From Botryotinia globosa (Eukaryota > Ascomycota > Leotiomycetes > Helotiales > Sclerotiniaceae): a DNA stretch of 64,000 bases. The notes under the pieces were generated by a model, which was not told the DNA's origin, made no database searches, and worked only from the letters and a program-made list of their open reading frames with translations. A program made the position numbers and the translations under genes. The stretch spans positions 868,001-932,000 of the forward strand of contig RCSZ01000007.1 of NCBI GenBank assembly GCA_014898425.1, read 5' to 3'. Shown here piece after piece: positions 51,426-63,975 of this stretch. Position 1 is the first letter of the stretch. Each line of letters begins with the position of its first letter.

Positions 51426-52335
51426 CTTACACACGTACACATTTCAGACATCCTAAACAACTCCTTCACAAAACGATACAAGCGGGTCAACTCTCAACAT
51501 AGATGGACGGAGGGTAAGATATGCTCAGATAATTTTTATACTTCTTTTTATTCCAAAGGAAGATCCAAAAAAGAGAGAGGGCTATTATTCAAATACATAC
51601 CTACATAATCCATTATCGCATCATCATTCATATACTACCTGCCTACCCTACCTACTTGAAAGTATTTGATTCACTCTAGAAACGCTACTCACCTACCTAG
51701 GTATCGAATGAATTGATAGTCAGCTAGTCGATTTATTAATCAAATCAATTCATTGATTCACCGAATGTGCTGGCTTTCTAGAGCACCTAAACGCAGTCAA
51801 CCTCGATCAAATTCATTCCTCCTACCTACCTTGAACCTTTTTTATCTTTTACTTTACTCAACACACACGCTCACACATTCACATCTACCATTTTACAGCC
51901 TCTTCCTTCGACATCCAAAGTACTTGTCATCCCTTCTTGATCTTTCCGCCCTTCCCTATTCGATACCTAACATTCGATTCTCGTACACTTCAGAGTGCGT
52001 CGCAAACGAAGGCACCATTTCCAATAAGGACTTTTCATGGAACACAAGGTCTAGCTCTATTCGAATGTAACTGTGGCAGCCTGCAGCCATTTTACGGCTC
52101 GCCGCCTATTGTCAGCAATCTATAGGACTTTTAACCTCCCCCGCCTGGTGCCAAAAGCAACAACAGGTTCAATCTGACAACCTTCTTCAACTAGTACCGT
52201 GTACTCTCCACCATACTTGGGGTAAACACGCGCTATATTTATTCTGCTCTTCGATCTTGGGTTGGCGGCCTGATTCAAATTCCAAGTCGGTCCTCCTCTA
52301 AGTAGGAGAGTGGCCTTGCCACACCGAATCCCAAG

Positions 52336-55300
52336 ATGGCCTCAAATTTTCCACAAATGGGTGGCGCGGGCCAGATGATGCCACAGCAGCAGCAGCAGCA
52401 GCAACAACAGCAGCAACAACAGCAACAACAGCAGCAGCAACAGCAGCAACAGCAGCAGCAGCAACAACAGGTCCATATGCAAATGCATCCAAATCGACAA
52501 CCCCAACAATTAAATCAGGTAATATATCAGAGAATTCAACAATCAGGACCACCACCGTCAGGATGGCAACAATTAGTGCCGCATCAAGAACGTATGGCAG
52601 TCGTTTTCAATATGTAAGTTGTTTCCAATTCTCGCAACCTTAACGCACCCGTAGCCACGGTGATTCGCGTAGTAAAATGATCTTCAAACAAGCTTTATAT
52701 ACAGTACGTAAATCTTGGGCAATTGATACTAACTTCTATGCAGAATTGGTGCTTTACGACTTATTTCTCAAGGTCAAACCACGCCTCACCACCTGTTTAA
52801 GCTTCTCGACGTTGCCCTTGGCTTCGAGAAAGAAGCATTTCTTACCTCGCCCGATAAAGTATTACTTCATGTCAATGATTGAAGGCTCACAGCTAACGAG
52901 TTTAGGTTTCCTACAAAAACAAAATGGCCGAGAAGCAGCGTGATTTACAGCAAGCTCGAATGCAATCCCAGCAAACTATGCAACAACAAGTCAACTCACA
53001 AGCCCAAGCCCAGGCCCAAGCCCAAGCCCAGCAGCAGCAGCAGCAGATGATGATGACCCAAAATGGCATGCAAGGCCAAATGCCGAGAAATATTCCTCAG
53101 CACCCTCCCCAGCAGGGTTTTCAACATCTTCAACACCAGATGCAAGCGTCGCCTCTACCTCCCCAGCAACCTCAGCCCATGCAGAACGGGCTCCCAAACG
53201 ATACCCTTCCCCAGAATATGCCTCAGAATCCACAGTTGCAAGCAAATGGCATGCCAAATCAAATTCAGCACGGATCTGGCAGACCAATGAATGGCCAGCC
53301 ACAATTACCGACACCGACACCAAACGAGATGCAGGAAATGAATCGAGAAGCCATCAGAATGTGCAGCGAAGCATCAGAAAATGATAAGATTAACATTCGG
53401 AACACCTTGAGGGCAAAAATGACTCCACAGCAACTCCAATCGCAGGAGCAGACTGGAGCAGACATCGCATTTCTCTGGTATCGCCAGCAACTTATGAATA
53501 GATGGCGTAACCGACACATGCAGATGGGACAAGGACAACATCCTACACTTCCACAACACCCACAAAATGGTTCTGCAACGGCTCCGGCCATGCAGCAACA
53601 GCGTTCCATGAACCCAAGCCCGATGAATGGTCAATCGCAACCCCCTACAACCATGAGCGGGGGCCCAGACTTTAATTCTTTCTTGGGCAATATGGAAAAC
53701 TTAATCGGCCAACAGCAGCAAGCGGGGGTTTTGGCTCAGGAAGCAGGTCAAGTTGTTGTACCTGTCAGTGCGCCAAGGAATAACACTCCTCAGCCTAATG
53801 TTACAATGCCAGGACAAGCGATCAACATGAACGAACAACGTTCGGCTTCGAATCCCATGGCTAGAACGCAGGCCCAGCAAGTCCAAATGTTTAATGCTCA
53901 ACAGTCGCAGAGATTTCAGCAACAACAGCAGGCACAGCAGGCACAAGCTCGTGCAAACGCGGCCGCTAAGGCACAAATGGGACTACAAGGTCAACCTGGT
54001 GGAATGGGTCCGGGGAGCATGCAATCACAACAGAGCCCTGCCATGAATACGCTCAACGCCCCCATGAGGACGCCATCTCAGCAGATGGGCCACCCTGAGG
54101 CCGGTGGAATGATGCATAATCCGCCATTTGGCCAGTCACTGGATCCACGCTTCGCTAACCCTAGAATGTTTGGTAATTCCATGAATCAATTTAACCCTGC
54201 AATGTTACGAGATATGGGCCCCGAACAACGCCAGCACTTCTCAAATTTGCCGCCTGACAAGATGAGCGAATTTGCGAAGAATTGGCAGGCTCGGCAGCAG
54301 CAGAATCCAATGCAACAGGCACCACAAATGGCGATTCAGGGAAATAACAATCCACTCCGTCAAGGACAACCTGGACCACAGTCTGCACAATTCTTGCAAC
54401 AGCAACATGCTCTAAGTCAATTTATGATGACACACCCTGGACAGCGACCCCCAGCGTCATTATTGAACAATTTGACTGCGCAACAACAGCAACTGATCGT
54501 ACAACAGCAAATGGCTCAGAACGCAGCCATGCAGCCCCGGCCTGGAAATCTACCTGCAGATAACCACAGACTGGTGCAACAAATGGACAATATGGATATC
54601 CCTGCGCAATTCCTCGCTAATAATCAAATGTTACCAGGAATTCCTCCAGAGGTCAAGAAGTGGGGTCAACTGAAACAATGGGTTAGCTCGACTCCCACAA
54701 TCCCACCACAGGCACTCGAAAACGTGAAGAACGCACAAAAGATGCACCTAATGCAGCTTGGTCAAGCGAGACGAGCCGCACAGCAGCAGCAGCAGCAGCA
54801 GCAGCTCAATCAAATGCCCACGCAGACTCCAGTCGGAGGTCAAAATGCAATGCCTATGGCACCTCAAAGAATGTCGGCTCCTGTTGCCCCAATGGGCCAG
54901 AATCCTACTCAGATGCCTATGGGAATGAACATGGGCCCTGGAGCAATGCGACAGTTCACTCCCCAGGATATTGCGAACCTTCGTAATCACTCAAGTGGTA
55001 AACTTCTTACCGCCACTGATGACCAACTCCGGCATATCCTGATGCAAAGCCACATGCAACGTCGTCAAATGGCAATGGCACAGACGAATGGTCAACAGAT
55101 TCCACAAAACACTATGCAGGGACTGCCGAACTCGGCACAAATGACGACTGCACAGCAGCCATCTGGACAAATGCCACAGCAGAAGCCAGCAACTTCGGCA
55201 CCAGAACCTGCAGGTACACCCATTCCCACACCTGTTAATCGCGCCCGGCCTCCACCAAATAACAAGCCAGCAGCCGCACAGAACTCGTCACCTGCTCAAC

Positions 55301-57216
55301 CTTCCAAGAATAATCTGAAACGAGCCAGTAGCGATGATGTTGTAGAAGTGCCAAATCCCAATGGACAACAAGGCCCAGCGCCGGCACCACAGCAGAGAAA
55401 TATTACCCGGCTCACACCAGAACAGATAGCGAAACTCGATCCAGAGCAAAAGAAGGCCTATGAGGCTGGGGTACGTAGAATGTTTAACGCCAGACAGCAG
55501 CCACCCGGCAACCCCGACGTGGAAGTGATTACCAGGAAATTCAAAGAATTTGCTGCCGAAGAAGAAAAGGCTTATAACGACAACCCACCCGGTGAGATTT
55601 TTATGGATGAGGAGTCGAAGCAAAACATGCGCAAGGCCTTGGAGCCTATGCCTGCTCATCTCAACAACGTTTCGAAGGCCATGTTAAGGTGGTATCAACA
55701 AACTCGTGATGATTCTCGTGCTAAATTATTTTTCCGTGCTGTAAGTTTTAAACCCGGGCTGATCCACGAGTTAATGAACGACGCTAACCCCTTTCAGCGA
55801 TGTCGTTTGACGAAGCAATTTAAAGACCCCGCTACTATGAGGGAGCTCAAAGATACTTTTTCGATGAGACCCGCCGATGTGGAGCAAGCTAAAACATTTC
55901 TTAATACAATGGTAATGGATATTGTCAACAAAAATCCAATGTTCAAGAAGAATGGGGGATCGTCAGATCCTCCAGGCGCATCAGCCAATCCATCTGGTGT
56001 ACCAACGGCCCAAACTTCGGAGGCAGGCGCGCCCCTTAATGCTGCTAATCTACAGCAGCAGCAGCAGCAGTTTCTCAAGACGAACCACCAAAGCTCGAAT
56101 AGCCGCGGCTCTCATCCCCCAGCAGCCCCTACGTCATCCCAGCCACCGTTTCCATTTGGAGCTTCGTCTCCTCATGGCCAGCCTACATACCCTGGGAAGC
56201 CTCCTGCTTTCACTCCGGAAAAACTCCACATTCCCGCGCGTAAGAAGCAGAAGCCAAACGGAACTCCAGGTCAAGGAACTCCAGGATCGACTTCCTCTCC
56301 CCAGATCACCAAAGTCCCCTCACCCGAGGTCAAACGTCAACAAATTCCAGAGCCAAAGATTCCGTCCAAGCCGACCTGGCCATGTAACGACGAGGTTTGC
56401 GAACGCCAAAACACTGGATTCGAAAGTCAAGAGGAGCTTGCTCGTCATACTCAAGTGGAGCACAGGCTCCCAATGCAAAATCCACAGAAGTTTGCTGAGG
56501 ATCACCTCCGACCAGTTCTAGGTCTCGATTCTCAAAACCAATCAAATGCGGCAATGGCGACTACGGATGCAGCTACATCATTCAACCAAGGTCAGACGCC
56601 GAAGGTTGAGACTGCCACTCCATCTGCTTCAGCTGCTACACCCGTGAATCGTCAAAATTCAACGAATTTGCAGGGTGGCATGATGCAAGGTAAAGCCAAG
56701 CACCAGTCGGGCTTGGTTACGGATACAGCCAAGTCCCAGAAAGTCATGAACAAGGATGAATCGAATGCACCAACTCAAGAAGTTAATTTAGATCCTTGGG
56801 CGAATGCCACAATTGATCCTAATGAGCTTGTCCGCACTTTCCAGCCATTCGAAGGTGGCGCTGGCGGGGCGATCTCCGATGCGAATAACTACCGGTCCAT
56901 CACACCAAATGACACTCCAGAATCGAGTAAAGACGCTGTATCAGAGCCCACGAGTGATATCTCTGAAGGGGTCAATTTGGATATTGCCTTGGACGGGTTT
57001 GATGATACATGGTTTCCATTCGGACTCAGTGATACTGATGCTCTTGTGGAAAATCATACTAACACCTACGACGCAAATCTTGATGAAGACTTGAACATGT
57101 ATGATGATGGGGAGTTTGCTAACGCTCCACAAACATGGGATGACATGGATGGCAGAGTAAATTTTAATGAACCGTTTCAATTCAACATAGATGAACATTA
57201 TTCGATGGATATCTAG
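52336..57216 (+). CDS. MED15: Mediator subunit Med15 (Gal11-like), KIX domain, Gln-rich
   Basis: Four exons (52336-52613, 52744-52858, 52906-55740, 55798-57216) give 1548 residues. Start MASNFPQMGGAGQ is followed by 29 consecutive Gln (mixed CAG/CAA). The KIX domain (about 55-140) spans exons 1-3: VIYQRIQQSGPPPSGWQQL, QERMAVVFNIIGALRLISQG and FEKEAFLTSPDKVSYKNKM; only the spliced product shows it. A long Gln/Met/Asn/Pro-rich region follows, with a conserved helical segment (RLTPEQIAKLDPEQKKAYE to FLNTMVMDIVNKNP). Next come a short Cys/His cluster (WPCNDEVCERQ then HTQVEH) and an acidic C terminus. The KIX domain binds activators and fatty-acid-sensing regulators, linking them to the Mediator tail. 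Intron 3 (55741-55797, 57 bp, GTAAGT...TTTCAG, CTAAC branch site) is stop-free. Confidence 0.9.
52384..52470 (+). repeat. Coding CAG/CAA array, 29 glutamines
   Basis: In-frame CAG/CAA codons in exon 1 of the Med15 gene. The mixture of both codons makes it less slippage-prone than a pure CAG array. Confidence 0.97.
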
Positions 57217-58508
57217 TTGAGTAAATTGGGTTTTATCACGGTTTTTGGAGGGCGTTTCTCTGGTAGGAAGGGTTTACAGGGAGGGTATTTTGGACAATCC
57301 ATGAGATGATATACCAATGAAAAGCACGGCGTCTTGGGATAAGACTACTAGGAGGGAAGGATAGGATATTCACCTAGTACTTTTGTTTTTAGCAGGGCGT
57401 TCGGTGGGGTGAAGAATTTTCCTCGATTGGAATAAGCTTCTGGTTGTTATTACATATTATGATTATAATGGGCCTTCTTGGACAAATATATATTACTCTT
57501 TCTTGGACTGGTGGACTTTCTTCTCATTGGAGATGGGTGGGGCAACGACATGGGAGGCATGAGTTACCTATGTTAGATTTGTTTTGAATCCGATCTGGAT
57601 TATACATGCTGTAGAATACTTTGATTGCAGAGTTGAAGCAAAAAAGAAATGATTTTCATGTTTGAATGTTTATATATGTGTGTTCGTTTGTTTTGTATCC
57701 GAATCTTAATTTTAAAATGCAGTCGGTATAGATAGATCATTTGCCATGATGCTTTCTACTCTTTCTTGAAGTATCAAGGTTCTTTCTGATTTATTAGTTC
57801 CCCGCAAGACCCTGATCTTCAAGGCACGATATGCATTTGCAGCGGGTGGCCAGGTCCAGGTAGTTTTTGTTTTTTTTTAAGGTTGACGGGCCGCAATCGC
57901 TTTAGGGTTTAACTTATTAAAAGGGTGGAAGGGTGGAAGGGTGGAAGGGTGGAAGGGTGGAAGGATTGAAAAATACCCCGTCCCGTCTACCCTGTAGAGA
58001 TGAGATGAAGTTAGCACGTGATGCACTGCTCATGGTATGTACTGCAGGTGTACATGGATATCTGAGAGTTCGGCTAGCCCCTCGTTTTTCATCAAGGCGG
58101 TCGGTTAGGAAGCGGCAGAATTATAATAAAAGTTGCCCAAGAATCGCGTCTTGAGAGATCCCGCATTATTATATCATTAGACGCGATTTGAAAGTCTGAT
58201 GAGAAAGAATAATTGAATTGAATAATTACTTATAATTATTCTTGAGTCTCGTTTGGAATTAGATCTCTGTGGTTGTACTTCATTTATTATCATTTCTTCT
58301 CAAAGATTGAAAAGGAGATTTATCTGTAAGTAATTGGAGAGTGATCGCTGCCAAAAGTATGGCCGAGTGGTGGTAAATCGTGGATTAATAGATGCACTCA
58401 GGAAACTACAAACAACCACGAACGCGCTTTCCAAAGTCCAAACTTCTATAGTTCATTATTTAGTCGATTGTTTACTTTACTCTAAAGTCATTCCCTTCAA
58501 TTTTCACA
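57217..58508. other. Intergenic between MED15 and the Whi5-like gene
   Basis: Left part is the probable MED15 3' UTR and right part the promoter of the next gene on the same strand. It contains five GGGTGGAA units and an A/T palindromic patch near 58207-58245. No gene is seen. Confidence 0.5.
57921..57964. repeat. GGGTGGAA octamer microsatellite
   Basis: Five tandem copies of an 8-bp G-rich unit; the G runs are closely spaced. Confidence 0.9.
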
Positions 58509-60224
58509 ATGACTTCGCCAAAATCATCAACTACGCGTCGCGTTTTGGGGGATCTCAATATCAATATCAATACTTCCGTCACTGATAGCAATCATGCATG
58601 GCTATGGCGAGATAAAGAGATTCAGAAAGTATTATATAGTAACCGTCAAACTTGGCTCGGAAAAGATAAACATGTCCCCTCAAAAGTGGAAGGACATTCG
58701 AAATCGAAATTACAGCGGGAAAATTGGGAGGAGACGAACACGAGTGCGGATTCCCGAGTTGCAAATATGGAAGGGGCAACGAATCAAGATAATGTTTATC
58801 AAGGCTTGGAGGCTGCCACAATCAACGGCGTTGACATTTCAACTGCTGAGCGGGCCTTCTTGGTTGACACAAAGAGACGCTTGTCATGTGCTGTACTGTC
58901 ACAAGATGTTGTATCGAGTCGACCGGGAGAATCCGGTGCGAAGCGACGCAGAATTGCACCATCATCGAGAAACTCTTCGCTGCTTGAAGAGTCTGGCGCA
59001 GGTGTGGGCTTGCTCACGCAATCTACGTCGCTACAAAGCACGGCGTCACCAGCCAGAGAAGGTCCCGAAGCGAAGACGCGTGGTGAGAGAATTGGAATAG
59101 TTGATGAGTCGAGTGGTTTGGGGAGTGGCCAACAACAAAAGGTATCCATGTGCTTGTTATCCGTTTGGGTAAATTTAGCTTACTAATATACATTTATAGA
59201 TGTCACCAAGGACACCTCAAAAGCAGCTCTCCCCAAAACGCTCTTCCACATCTGCTTCTTCGTCATCATCTTTGCCTTCCTTAGTAGACGTTGAAGACGC
59301 AGCTATCACCAGCAATAATTCCCAATCGACCGAAACTATCATATCCAATGAGTTATCTTCTATACCTACTACTATTTCCACTTCAAGAATATTTCCCTCT
59401 AAATCAAAATCTCTGTCACGAGAAGAGATCCGTCAGGTTTGTTTCCTTCCCTTCTCATACCCAACCAAAAAAGCTAACCCGACCTCTAGAAATCCCAAGC
59501 ACTACGTCTGCGCCTTTCCCTCGCAAACTATAAAGTAAAAACAAACCAAATCGACCTCCCTCTTTCACGTCTACAAGTGCGTCCTACATCACCAAAACTT
59601 CCTTCGCTTGCTCGTCTTCGCAGATATGCTTACGGGAAGAGTATGGGACGAACACCGCTTCCTGATGCGCCTAGTACGGATACAGGAAGAGAAACAGTTC
59701 CCGCCATTAATATACAAGCTCCTTGTTCTGCAAATAAGAATGCACGTGTTTTTGTCAGAGAGGATGGTGATGAGAATATCAATATTTCCTCTAGTCCTCC
59801 TTTATCCGGAAGAGAATCGGATTCATCATCGAGAAGGGATTCTGCTATTTCGTGCACTTCTCTTGGCTCCAATTCGAATCCGAATTCGAACTCTGATTCG
59901 AGCTCAGGTTTGGGTCATGCACATCCACTTGCTCCCACTCTCAATACCACTACCAAATCCAACCCCAAATCCAAAGAAACAGACACAAAAATGATGATCA
60001 ACTTCGAACAAGAAGTCGCAAGGAGGAAATACGAAATGATAGGTGGTAAGGAAAATACCAAGATAAGAACCCCGATTTTAGAAAGACAAAAAATAGGACT
60101 TGCGAACCCACCGATGATTTTTGCGCAGCCGGAAGAAGAGAGCAGTGTGCGTGAAAGGGGGATGAGCCCGGAGCTATCGAGGAGAGCGGCGGATGGATTG
60201 GTGAGGTTGAAATTATTGAGATAA
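58509..60224 (+). CDS. Whi5/Nrm1-type transcriptional repressor of the G1/S programme
   Basis: Three exons (58509-59141, 59200-59436, 59490-60224) join in phase to 534 residues. At about 291-320, created by the second splice, is the Whi5-family motif: SQALRLRLSLANYKVKTNQ followed by DLPLSRLQV. In yeast this GTB motif lets Whi5 and Nrm1 bind SBF/MBF. Near the N terminus RRVLGDLN (10-17) fits the RxxLxxxN destruction box, and KEN at about 477-479 (GGKENTK) is a KEN box. Both are recognised by APC/C, in keeping with Nrm1-like turnover. The rest is Ser-rich and disordered with many SP/TP sites that could be CDK targets. It is nuclear by inference (KRRRIAP basic patch). Whether it is the Whi5 or the Nrm1 counterpart cannot be decided from sequence alone. 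Confidence 0.82.
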
Positions 60225-60648
60225 GGGGGTTTGGGTTGTGTGGCGAGCGAGCGAGCGAATATGCCTGGATGGGTAGAGGTTTGAGTCTGTATTTGTTTTC
60301 TTTTCCTTTCCTTTCTTTTGTATTGAGATGAGTTGCGTCGGGTTAGGTTATGCATATGCATATGCAGATGCAGATGGGCATAAGGGTTACATGGGTATGA
60401 AAGCATAGAATCAATAGCAATAGCGATAACTGCAATAAATAGCATTAGAGTAGGGTAGAATAGATTATACTTACATCTGCATTTCCCTTTTTATAATGCG
60501 GTACAGCTGTAACGTGACGGTATGGTGTGGTATGGTATGATGCGAAAGGGATCATGTTAGATGAGGTTAGATTAACTCAAATGCGTAAATACACAGCGAG
60601 GAATAATTTGAGTAGTTGGCTGTTCTTTCGGTTAGGGAAAGGGGTTGT

Positions 60649-60790
60649 TGTATGGTATGGTATGGTATGGTATGGTATGGTATGGTATGGTATGGTATGG
60701 TATGGTATGGTATGGTATGGTATGGTATGGTATGGTATGGTATGGTATAGTATAGAGTTGGAATGGAATGGAATGGAATGGAATGGAATG
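60649..60790. repeat. GGTAT pentanucleotide array then GGAAT array
   Basis: About twenty perfect TATGG units (60651-60750), a short transition (TATAG TATAG AG), then six GGAAT units to 60790. Both units are 5 bp and differ at one position. Confidence 0.96.
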
Positions 60791-61133
60791 GAGAAAGAAA
60801 TTTAGGGAATATATACTTCATTGGAGGGAGATATGAGAGTGTGTGGCTGATTAATTAACTAATTGATTGATTGATTGATTGCCTATGTTGAAGTTTGTTT
60901 GTTAGGGATGTGAATGGGGTTAGGTGTAGTAATATGAGATAGAATATGTGTAGGTATGTGTATATGAATATGTGTTTGTACATGCGATTTGATCGTACCT
61001 ATCTCTTTTACTTTTTTTGGATGAGAAAGGAAATACATATGTATACACTACTCTCTATACAAGCAACTAACTGTCTAACTGCCTATCTAATAATAGAGAC
61101 GGTTCATAAGCAAGGGAAATAGTTATTATAATA

Positions 61134-61338
<205 letters not shown>

Positions 61339-61831
61339 TACTGTATAACATAAATCATTGTATTTATTCATTATTTGTATTCCATTATAAGGTGGGTAGG
61401 TATCTTTCCACTGCCTTTCTTTTCTCCCCCAAGTCTATGTTTCGGCAGTAACGCAATACAGTATATTATAGTACAATTCAGTACAATTCAGTACAATGCA
61501 TTACAATGCAATGTATAGTCCAGCTATAACGACATCATAGAGATGTATGCACCGCTTGCTATCTCTGATCTTTTCTTTTTGTTCGCTTTATCCCTCACTA
61601 GGTAAGTAAGAAAATCATGTTACGGATTTCCATTGCTACCCCATTATCTTCCCAAAACTAATTGGCCTAGCGAAGAGGGTGAGTATTTGATGTATTTCGC
61701 TGTAGCCACTGGATAGCTCTTGGCAATGTAAGATATCTCGAGATTTCAGGTTTATATCTTCGACCTATCTCAAGCCAATGACCAAGCCAAGGCCAAGGTC
61801 GAAGTTCTAGACCTTCATCGGATGGCATCTA
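61339..61831. other. TFIIIA 3' region
   Basis: Nothing recognisable beyond presumed 3' UTR; a short GTACAATTCA/GTACAATGCA repeat lies at about 61470-61510. Confidence 0.45.
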
Positions 61832-63673
61832 TCAATCAATTAAACTCCTCATCTCTGCCTGATCTCGTGACCACTCCTGTGAACCCCCGGGAATCTGCGG
61901 TTCATCTCCACCAATCCAAAATCGACCTCCTTCCAATACCTGTCTTTGAAAGTCCCAATCCAGATCTATTTCTGCAGCGACATCTGCGGTATCCCATCCA
62001 TTGATTGAAGGTGCTACAGAGGCTGCTGCCGATCCCGATGCTGATGCTTCCAGATTGAAGTTGGGTGTATGTAATGCCGGATCGATCAAATCCATTCCCA
62101 TGTCTAGAGCGCCGATATCCATCCCCATACCATCATTCATGAAATCTAGGCTTGGCAATTCCCCTCCATTATCTGTATAGGGGAAGTGGTCCATCATACT
62201 CATATCGATTTGTAGATTCATATCATTCTGACCATCCATAAAACCGACATCCTGGTGGTGAATTCTCATATGTTCGTGGAAATCATAATCTCTCATGAAT
62301 TTATGAGGACATCCATGAACTACACAGTCAATCGTCCTTCTGGCATCATAACCTGCTAATTCCTCAATTTCGGTTTGCTCGGGTGCCCTTCTCGCAGAAC
62401 GTCTAGTTTGTGAATCAGTCTTTCGTCTACCTCTCGCATTCAAAACACTGGGTAAGCCGAGATGATGTGTTCGAACATGATCTTCAAGATTAACTTTCGA
62501 GACGAAATCTTTACCGCATGAATCGCTTCCATTCCAAGATGCGAGGTCGGGAGTTTGGGAAACATCAAATGTTCCGCAAATAAAGCGCTGCCCATCATGT
62601 ACAGTGCGCATGTGAACTTGTAGATTCGCTCTCTTGGTAAAAGTCTTCGGGCAGCCTGGATATTCACAAGGTATATTCTTACGTTCTTCAAGTGTAGTAC
62701 CCGAGTGTTGAGTATCGATATGTTTTTGAAGTAGTTGTTGACTGGAACATTTTCGATCACAGAACATACAATTTGCATGCTCTTTCTTGATATGTGCTTG
62801 TAACTTGGCATTCGTTGTGAAGGCTAACGGTACGGGTGTACCGTCTTCGTGGAATTTTCCTGGTACTGTACATTCTTCGCATAGAAACGTGGCTGCTCCA
62901 TGAGTTCTTTCCATATGCTTCTTGAGGCCACCTGAAGCATCGAATCCTGCTTTGCAGAGTTCATTCGTAATCGGATCGATGTATGTGCATGGGAATGGAG
63001 CCAAATCGAGATGGTCGGAACGAATATGGCGTTGGAGTGTTTGATGTTTTCGAAACGTCTGATTGCAGGGAGGATATGATGTACATCTGAACCTTTCATG
63101 GCCTTCGTGAGCATCTTTATGCCTTCTTAACCTCGTGGCCGTCAAAAAGCTTTTATTGCACCCTTCCCAATCACATGTGTATTCTCGTTCGTGAGTGTGA
63201 GATCCCTTGATATGTTGCTTCAAATGTTTTTCCTCAATATATGCCTTATCACAACCCTCATATGAGCATATAAATGGTCGTTCATTGGCATGCGATCGTA
63301 GATGTGCTGCCAATCTTGCAGGTCGGTTGAATGTTTTTGTACATCCTTCATAAGTACATTTTATCGTCTTATACTCGGATGGGAATTTTTTTCCAGGTAC
63401 AGGTGAAAATGGTGTATTCGGTGTATCTGCTGCTTCCATAGTATCTTCCTCCTCCTCTGAGATCTGGTCTTGTTCCGGCTTGTATTCATTATCATTATCA
63501 CCATCCAGTACGTCTGCCGCTATGTGATCGTCAATCTCGAGTTCCCAAATCGAATTCTAGACCAGGAACTATTTGCACTAACCTGGCAGAGAACTCGAGG
63601 CATCAATTCGTAACCTTTTTGTAGAAATCTCTAGAGAATCATCTCCTGTTCTCTTTCTAGTATTTGTCCCCAT
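61832..63673 (-). CDS. Transcription factor TFIIIA-like C2H2 zinc-finger protein
   Basis: Two exons (63673-63583 and 63519-61832) around a 63-bp intron (GTTAGT...ATAG) give 592 residues. Exon 1 supplies MGTNTRKRTGDDSLEIS, a basic N terminus; an acidic stretch follows. From about residue 85 there are ten C2H2-type fingers. The first three have the TFIIIA hallmark spacing C-x4-C and Tyr/Asp-EGC (CTYEGC, CSYEGC, CDWEGC). The middle ones are irregular, one with an enlarged loop (CEECTVPGKFHEDG then HIKKEH). The last finger (CVVHGCPHKF) follows a linker of about 55 residues containing RGRRK and RRSARR, a likely nuclear signal. The C-terminal 140 residues are acidic, Met/Gly-rich and possibly activating. 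TFIIIA binds the internal control region of 5S rRNA genes and recruits TFIIIC, and also binds 5S RNA. Confidence 0.88.
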
Positions 63674-63975
63674 TGCTGATTTCGAGAGTTGTTGAATTGG
63701 CTTCAAAAGTCCTCAATTCAAACTGCATCCATCACCTTATCCGAAATATTTCATAAAATTATTGTGGCTATCGCAAAGGTTCGAAATCTTGGCACGCTAA
63801 TGATTGAAATTACGCTAAACCCAAACCTTAAAATTATATGGAGCTCGAATAATCGAGGCGCAAAGAAATCAGCCGCGCCAAATTTATTTTTGAGATTCTT
63901 CATCCATCACCGACTAAATCTCCCCTCAACAAAGAAAACTCTCATCAACACCTTCATTAGTTATTACATACCAAA
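63674..63975. promoter_or_regulatory. Divergent promoter, TFIIIA / next gene
   Basis: 302 bp between two outward-pointing start codons. The right half has a C/T-rich stretch and the A-rich CCAAAATG context before the start at 63976. Confidence 0.55.

Larger units (their letters stand above)
49840..52335. other. Repeat-rich upstream region of MED15
   Basis: No gene is recognisable. Pyrimidine-rich repeats include CCCTCRTC units (50590-50690), TCTTGG(T)ATC/TCTTGGTCTC and CTT units (50708-50785), GACTC (50809-50830), ACACTC (50865-50895) and CATC plus ACTCACTCGCATACAT (51250-51420). The region presumably contains the long promoter and 5' leader of the large Mediator gene. Exact transcript boundaries need RNA data. 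Confidence 0.45.

Noticed and set aside
60527..60821. Repetitive VWYGM and YHTIP frames
   Set aside because: Readings of the GGTAT array on the two strands.
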